Shown one piece after another: positions 57,270 to 64,000 of a stretch of DNA of 64,000 nt (positions are counted from its first letter, which is position 1; each line of letters starts with the position of its first letter). Below the pieces are notes generated by a model, which saw nothing but the letters and a program-made list of their open reading frames with translations, was not told the DNA's origin and searched no databases. A program made the translations under genes and the position numbers. This DNA comes from Panax quinquefolius (taxonomy: Eukaryota; Streptophyta; Magnoliopsida; Apiales; Araliaceae), in NCBI GenBank assembly GCA_020205615.1, contig JAINUW010000284.1, positions 18,459 through 82,458 on the forward strand, in the 5' to 3' direction.

Positions 57270-59662
57270 TGTGAGACCCAGATTTTATCGATAAAGATTT
57301 AAATTTTGTTGAAATAATTTTTTAATATTATGGTGTGAATTTGAGATAATATTATAGTTGTGGGTAGTATTTATAAATTTTGCAAAGTATCACAGTGGTT
57401 ATATTATATTCGATTGGTGGGGAATATTCGGTTTAGCGGGGAATATTAAATACAAGCAGCTCAATCATTGGTGGACCTAGCGAAATTATTGTCGTCGGAT
57501 GAAAAGCGACAAAAATATTTTATTGAAATAACGGCGGAAGTTTTCACAAGTAGTTCTTGTTGAACTACTCGGTAGTAAAAAAATGCGATGTCGTGTGGTT
57601 GCGTAGTAGCTTGCGGTATTGATTATTGATCTTATGTGAGAAGTCACTCGGTTTGATTCCATTATTGTCGATTAATAATATGAATTATTATAGCGATAAT
57701 GGCGTTTTGTTTTATTAGTATTATTAGCGTAATAAAAGCGAAACATCTTTATATAAAATAGAATACTTTATTAAAGTTATTACATAAATAGAATATATTA
57801 TATTTTATTATGCATAGTGTTGCGTAGTGTTTTTGCATAGTGTTTTGCATAGTATTGCATAGTGTTTGCATAGTAAAATGTTTTTATATAAATAGAATAT
57901 ATTATATTTTATTTAAAAGATTTTTCTTTAAATATGGATAGTCAGATTAAAAGTAAATCAATCTGGATAGTTCATGGATTAATTCTTATGCATTCCATTT
58001 TTCTATAAATAGAAGCTCGTTTCCTTCATTATTTTCTTACGAATTCATTGAAACTACAGAGAGAGAAATTATAGAGAGAAGCTATAGAGAAAATTATAGA
58101 AAGAAGAAGAGTATTACGCTACTTCTTTACTTACATATTAGGTTCTTTTACGGTGGGAATTGTTATTCTTTCTTCTTGAAGAGAACTTACATTATTCCAT
58201 TCATTATTATTACATTGGAATAACTTTTGTAAAAGTGGCATACCTATACATAACTTTTGTATCTGTGGCGTACCTATACTTGGTGAAATCCTTATGTTAT
58301 TCCATTGCTTATTATTACATTGGAATAACTTTTTTGTATCTGTGATTTACCCTATACTTGGTGACATTCTTTATTATTACATTGGAACATCACATGCGTG
58401 TGTTTTACAGGACTGGTTAAATTTTATTATTACATTGGAACATCACATGCATGTGTTTTACAGGACTGGTTAAAATCTTTATCATTACATTGGAATATCT
58501 ATCATGTGTGTTTTAGGGATGCAGTTCCATCTTTATTATTACATTGGAACATCACTGCCGGTGTGAATTTCACGACTTTTGGTTAGTTATTATTATTACA
58601 TTGGAATAACTTTTACATCATGCAATCTACCGCGTGCGTGGTGATTTCTTTTGTTATTCCATTCTTTATTATACCCGGTTGGTTAAAACTTTGACTTCTA
58701 TACTCCATGAAATTAGTAGAATATCCTTGATATTTGCGTTTCATCGATATCTTTTCATGGAAATATTCTTACGATCATTCTTGAATTTTACTCTGAAAGC
58801 GATGTATGTTGACAATTTGGGCGTTAATAATTCATGGATTAAATAATTCTTGAACTTGTTTTATTGAATTATTATGTCATTGTCATCATCCTCGTGTTAT
58901 ATTATGTTATCTTTGGCTTACGTGCGTAGATGAACTTAGTATGATTATGACCGAGGATCATTCGGTATAATCATGACTTGATATAAATGATGTGACAAAA
59001 AGTCCTCGGTGGCACATGTAATGCGATGATGGATAGTTTTGGTATGATTATGACCGGGGGTGATTCGGTATAGTCATGACCATTGATAATTTGATGAAAA
59101 TCCTTGGCCAAGTAATGCGGGGATGATTAGATGTGGTGGTTTATTTATTAAAATTTGAGTCTCGGTGATAAAAATTGATGAAAACCTTTTAAAACCTAAA
59201 AGATAGTAGACTTTATTCTCTACTTGACTCTTTTAATGGATTGCTTATTAAATTGCAGATAAAGCTGGTTGTCTATTGTATTTTATCGGTTTAAACTTTG
59301 TTGAAGGCTAATGATAATTTATTACGCATTATCTTAGTCGTAATATTTCTTCTTGGGCTAGTTGAGCTCACCCTTTCTTTCCTTTATTCTCTTGAGGAAA
59401 TGAGAACATATTTGAGACGAGTCGGGGAGCAGTAATGGTCGAGGAGGATAGCATTAGTAGTCCTCACTATTACGTGAAATAGTGTGATAATAGTTGTAAT
59501 GAGGACTCCTTTTGAGTTTGTATAATATCTAGTAGACAATATTTGTATTCAAACTCACGATTTATGTCGTATTGTATCTGCAGCAGTTATATTAGTAAGT
59601 TGTATTTGAATTTATGTACCATGTAAGTGGCGACCCAAGATGGGTGGCGTATACCTAATTTT
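57270..59662 (+). mobile_element. 3' LTR of the nested gypsy element
   Basis: Starts TGTGAGACCCAGATTTTATCG and ends at GTATACCTAATTTTA, lacking the terminal GAGGCGTCGCG. Pairs with 50751-53132 almost base for base apart from small indels, so insertion looks recent. The repeat array lies at 58370-58600. Confidence 0.87.
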
Positions 59663-60753
59663 AAAACACTATAAGTCAAATAAGAGTTGTAGATAGTAAC
59701 TATTGTTCGGAGAAATGGATTAAAGAGAATCTTCAAGATACCAAGGAGGTATGGATTCATTCATGGATGATGATGATGATGAAAAGAGTTTGAAGATGAT
59801 CAAACATCTGATGAGGTGAAGTTCTAGTGTGTACAAAAAGGGTCGGTTGGGCGTCGTGACATTTCTAGTATTATATGTTGATATACTACGAATAAGGAAT
59901 GACATACCAATGCTACAATCAGTAAAGATAAAGTTGTCTAAACATTCCTCCATGAATGATTTGGGAAGAGTATCTTATTTGGGGATAAAATCTATATAGA
60001 TAGATTTAAAAGATGCTCAACTTAACCCAAAAGAGCGTATATTCATTTGATGCTAAAGTCGTTTAGCATGGCAAACTCAAGAGATGTCTCATGTTGATGA
60101 GCTATGGAGTGTATCTCTCTTAATAGTCCCCATGAGACTCACGAAAAGAGAGATCGCATGGTGACTATCATGTATGCAATGAAATATCTGAGACACGATG
60201 TTGATCGGTCGTAATGCGGAGAAGTTCACTTTGTGAGGCGGTGAAAAACATCTTAAAGTTCTTAACTTAGGCACTAAGGATGTGATCATACATGGTGGGT
60301 CTAAATTAAAACTAGAGGGCTTTCTGGACTCAAGTTTTTCGAGACGAGACGAGAGATGATGAAAATCCACTTTAAGGTAAAAAGTTACCTTGAGCGGTGG
60401 TGCGAGTGAATTTGAAAGGTTCCAAATAGCAAAAGGTTCTTTGGTTTAGTGATAAAGACAAAGTATATAGCTATAAATGAAATTTGCAGAGTTGAGTTGA
60501 TTGTTTGGATGAAAAGTTCATTATGAGAACTAGGAATAGTTCTAAGTCTCATCTTGGATCTAAACATGTGTTGTGGCACTTTCATTTGATTATAGGAATC
60601 ATTGAAGATGGAAATCACTATAGAGATAGTGAACTCTCAAAAACAACATTACATATCCATTAACTAAAAGCTTATCCAACGGCGGGATAATCGTCACTTA
60701 GAGAAGAAGAGTATGAGATACCATGACGATTGGCTTTAGTGCAAGTGGGAGAT
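59663..60753 (+). pseudogene. Copia copy 2: RT C-terminus and RNase H remnant
   Basis: Resumes at AAAACACTATAAGTCAAATAAGAG, equivalent to copy 1 at about 39086. Pieces include RRYGFIHGW/MDDDDDE near 59745, FLVLYVDILR near 59860-59890, then RNase H to a PPT AAGTGGGAGAT before the LTR. It carries the same RT deletion as copy 1. Confidence 0.75.
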
Positions 60754-62624
60754 TGAAAGTAGTATGCACACAGCCCGATCATGTTTGATGATAAAGCGTA
60801 TACTTTGTAACAATCTTATTCATTTATTAATAAAAAGTATTAATTTATTAAAGGCTTTTAATTATCTACATGATCTTTGTTTTATAATATGTGATAAACC
60901 CGTAGTTTTAAGCAATGCTTTTAGAATAATGATGATGATCATTCTAATGAGATCTAAATTCTTAGAAAGCTTAAAACTAAAATAGTTCCCAATCGTTGGA
61001 TTACTAAATTGGGGATTAGTGAATCCGGATAGATTGGTACATCGTTGCTTGCTCGTTGGATGAGGATGATTGATCTCATGATCATTTGTGTGGAACACTA
61101 AAGCAAGTATGTAGGTGCTTATTAGAGAATAAGTTCCTTTGAGCGTGGCTCATTAAGGAATACTAATGGAGTTTTATTTTTGCTGTCGATAGGAATTCCT
61201 GTAGTGATAGTAGTACAAGTGATCCTTGGACTTGAGATCATCATAGTATCTTGTGTATGATGAGTTATACTTTGACTTATTCCTTAAGACCCTTAGGGTA
61301 TATCAAAGGGTATGCTTGGGTATAATAAGTTATACATGGAGATAATATATGATCGATAAAGAATCTACCACTTCTAATAAAGAAGAGAAATGTCTATGTG
61401 ATTCGATAAATGACAACCCGGTAGTCCTTGGCGAAAGCGAGAATGAAATTAGAAAGGAGTTTCTAATTTGCATTATTTGAGTTGTGCATTTAAGGATCGA
61501 AATACATATAATTAAATAAAATAAGACTTGTGATAATTCCATGTCTTATATTTAATTGGGACATTGTATGGTGGAAGAGATTGAATTATGCGGTAACTAT
61601 TTACTCGAAAGGTTCTTTTATGATTAATGTTGAAATCTATATTATACGGAAAGTCGTTGATCATTTGGGGAGAACTTATCACTATTGTAGAATAAATATT
61701 ATTTATTTAAATAAATTAATTATTTAATTTATTTATTTAAATAAGATTAGAATTATTCTAATTGATTTATTCACAATAGGTTTAATATGGAGAACAAAAA
61801 GGTCACACCATAAAAGGAAGAATAATTATTTAAGAAGTTAATGGCATAATCGTAATAATATGTTATGTATATTTAATTTAATCTATGGTGATAGAATAAA
61901 TTAAATAGCTTAATATTATTATTTAATATTTTAGAAATATTAAATATAAATTAATAAGAGGAGTCTTATTAATATTATTACAATTATTATTATTTTAATT
62001 TCTAAAAAAGTTTAGGAATTAATTTAATATAAGTACTCTCATTTATTCTAATAAGATTAGGAGGTTAAATTAATTAAAGGAGTTTAATTAATTATCCCTA
62101 ATAAGATTAGGGAGCTTAATTAATTAAAAAAGAATTTAATTAATTAAATAAAACCCAATTCCTTAATTGTTAAGGAGGGTTGCTACATCGATAAATAAGA
62201 GAGTCTTATTATGGGTGGATGGGTTGTTGACTTTTACTAGCGACTGGCGTAATTCGATTGTTGGAGAGTACGCTCATTTTCTATAGAGATAGAAAACTAG
62301 GATTTTGAGCCATAATACCCATCTTCTTGAATTCTTCTTCTTCCTTGGTGGATCACCTCAGAGGCCGAACACTTGGGTGGTTAGCGTTGATCGAAAGGAA
62401 GAACCAAGCCGGTGGATTGAGTTGAGCGAAAAGGATTGGAGGTGAACTTGTACACGAGGAAGCTTCGATCTTGAGGTATGATTTTATTCTTTATCTTTTC
62501 GTTTAATTAATAATTGTGCATAAAGGGTGATCTAGGGTATATGGTTTGTAAAATTTTTAAACTCTGATTTTTTACGTTTAGCTTTATTTATGCAATTTGA
62601 TTGCGTTCTTAAATATTACAAACC
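60754..62624 (+). mobile_element. 3' LTR of copia copy 2 (1871 bp)
   Basis: Starts TGAAAGTAGTATGCACAC and ends ATTACAAACCT, missing the AACA seen in copy 1. Very similar to 45452-47308. The region downstream is a gypsy LTR on the minus strand, while the 5' LTR of this element abuts gypsy protease, so its two flanks do not form a single empty site. Confidence 0.83.
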
Positions 62625-64000
62625 TCGAAAAATCTCCAAGAAAATAATTATAGTGGTGTAAAAATTAAAAGAATGATCAAAAGCATTGGATCTGATCGAA
62701 GCTAGTATCCGAATAGATATTTTCAGACGAAAAGAAAATTTTTATTTTTCGATGAATAGTCTTAGTATTAAATAATGCAAGTATGACGTATCGTGAATAG
62801 TGTCGATATACGTGAATAGTAACTCAGAGCCACCAAAAGTTTTAAGAAATTTGATAAAAACTTGGATCAATATTTTAACGTAATGATATTGAAGAAATAA
62901 TATAAATTACGAAAAAAATAATATCACTTCGCCGAAGAGCCAGTACTTACAGATTTGAAACACGGATATGGAGTACATGACTTGAACTTGCATAGTATAC
63001 TTAATACTCAAAAGTATACTCAAAATACTCGCAAGAATACTGTTCGATAATATAGAGAAAACGATTACGGTGTGATTTTAGGCAATTCTAACCCTAAGCT
63101 TTTATTTATAGGAAAATGCTTAGAACCCCAAGCGAAAATTTAATATAATAATAATATATATATTACAAATTCTCTCTTCTTAGCATCTGGAAATTCTGAT
63201 CCAAACACATGTTAAATGAGCCAAAACAATGTAAAAATATTTTCTAATTAAAAATATTTAAACTTCAAAAATTAATTATTTGAACCCCGAACTTGATAAT
63301 TCATAATAAATAGCCTTTTTATCGGAAAATTCGAATCTTACGCGACTTTTATAGGAAATTAATTCTCTACAACTGCGAGAAGAAAGTTTTCCAAATTCCA
63401 AACAAATTGGCCAAAATCTCTGAGCGAGGCGATTTCACGGTATCATCGAGAATTCCCGATCGATAAATGGGGAATACATGAAGCGTGTTTTAACATGTTT
63501 TAAATATTTATTACAACAAAAATCTATCTTACACTAGATATCTTCATATATCCGAAATTCGTTGTAAAAATATCAGCTAATTTATTATATTATTAAAATA
63601 TAATATGTTTAAATAATTCTCTTCCATAGAAAAAGATAAAAATTTTAATTTTCAACAATTGTCGCATTAAAATTTTTTATAAAATACATGTCACTTTATA
63701 AAATCAATATTTTTAACATATCGTATGAATCGATAATTAATTATTCACAAATAATATTCTGATAATGATATGTGGCAGTAAAGCGGAGTTCAAGAAAGAG
63801 GGCTTTTGATAAAAATTTCTCGCTTCTTGGTAAGTAATTAAGGTGTAGTAAGTCGCCTCTGTGAAGCGAGCTTTACAGAGCATTGCAAATAATGTTATCC
63901 AATAATATTATTAGGATAATATTATGAATTATTGCACCGATAATGAAAATCTTTTGTGTAATGACGATTTATTGAAACAACTGACAATATAAAATATCAA
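62625..64000 (-). mobile_element. Chromovirus LTR fragment, minus strand, cut by window end
   Basis: Minus strand LTR with TATA CCTATAAATAAAAGC near 63110 and the GATATTATTTCTTCAATATCATTACG block near 62890. It matches the 12476 and 25193 LTRs. The left side is cut by the copia end in mid-LTR; the LTR start lies beyond 64000. If linked to the pol at 42111-45451 it would be that element's 5' LTR, with PBS and gag lost. Confidence 0.75.

Noticed and set aside
1..64000. tRNA, rRNA or snoRNA genes
   Set aside because: No segment showed a tRNA cloverleaf with A and B boxes, or rRNA similarity. TGGTATC words are retroelement primer-binding sites.

Overview
The window is plant nuclear DNA, most likely from a eudicot. 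It is AT-rich, has spliced genes with GT-AG introns, and encodes a plastid RNA-editing factor of a type known only from land plants. It carries plant-type MITEs and large Ty3/gypsy and Ty1/copia LTR retrotransposons. I see no bacterial, organellar or viral gene order, and no tRNA, rRNA or CRISPR locus. I cannot name the species.

Gene-bearing part (about 2.3-23 kb). Three host genes, all on the minus strand, look intact. They are an NTF2-domain protein related to the N-terminus of G3BP-like proteins (4521-5539, two coding exons), an intronless Tyr/Asn-rich protein related to Arabidopsis At5g39570/At3g29075 (17174-18370), and a four-exon MORF9-type multiple organellar RNA editing factor (20925-22394, 227 aa). 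A frameshifted C-terminal relic of a bHLH transcription factor lies on the plus strand near 2.94-3.15 kb. Between and around these genes are small DNA elements: two MITEs with perfect 9-bp target duplications (2672-2841 and 11753-12333), a nested pair of Stowaway-like MITEs just upstream of MORF9 (22553-23080), and a hAT-like non-autonomous candidate (15.9-17.06 kb). A 2.78-kb solo gypsy LTR sits at 12476-15252. An orphan TATA box plus 5'-leader-like exon on the minus strand (about 11.15-11.27 kb) may belong to the NTF2 gene, in which case a retroelement has landed in its leader intron.

Transposon part (0-2.2 kb, 7.2-10.5 kb and 23.6-64 kb). Two copies of one Tat/Ogre-like Ty3/gypsy family lie in opposite orientations (7199-10490, plus; 23659-30154, minus). 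Both keep the RNase H-integrase zinc-finger region, lack the recognisable integrase core, and carry an antisense acidic/coiled-coil ORF next to the 3' LTR side. The rest is dominated by a long-LTR (2.4-2.8 kb) Tekay/Del-like chromovirus family, present as solo LTRs, a gag-only deletion derivative, an inverted pol block (42079-45451) and a nested copy (50751-59662). A Ty1/copia family with LTRs of about 1.87 kb is present as one 5'-truncated copy (36155-42072) and one copy (45452-62624) that hosts the nested gypsy element. Both copia copies share the same internal RT deletion.

The most striking pattern is a recurring hairpin-forming minisatellite core, ATCTTTGG-C-AC...GTGC-AAAGAT, found inside nearly every chromovirus LTR. 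It has expanded independently in different copies, up to about 16 units at 55.92-56.87 kb. TE copies also carry many small indels that look like sequencing errors at cytosines, while the host genes read cleanly. Apparent TE decay should therefore be judged with caution.
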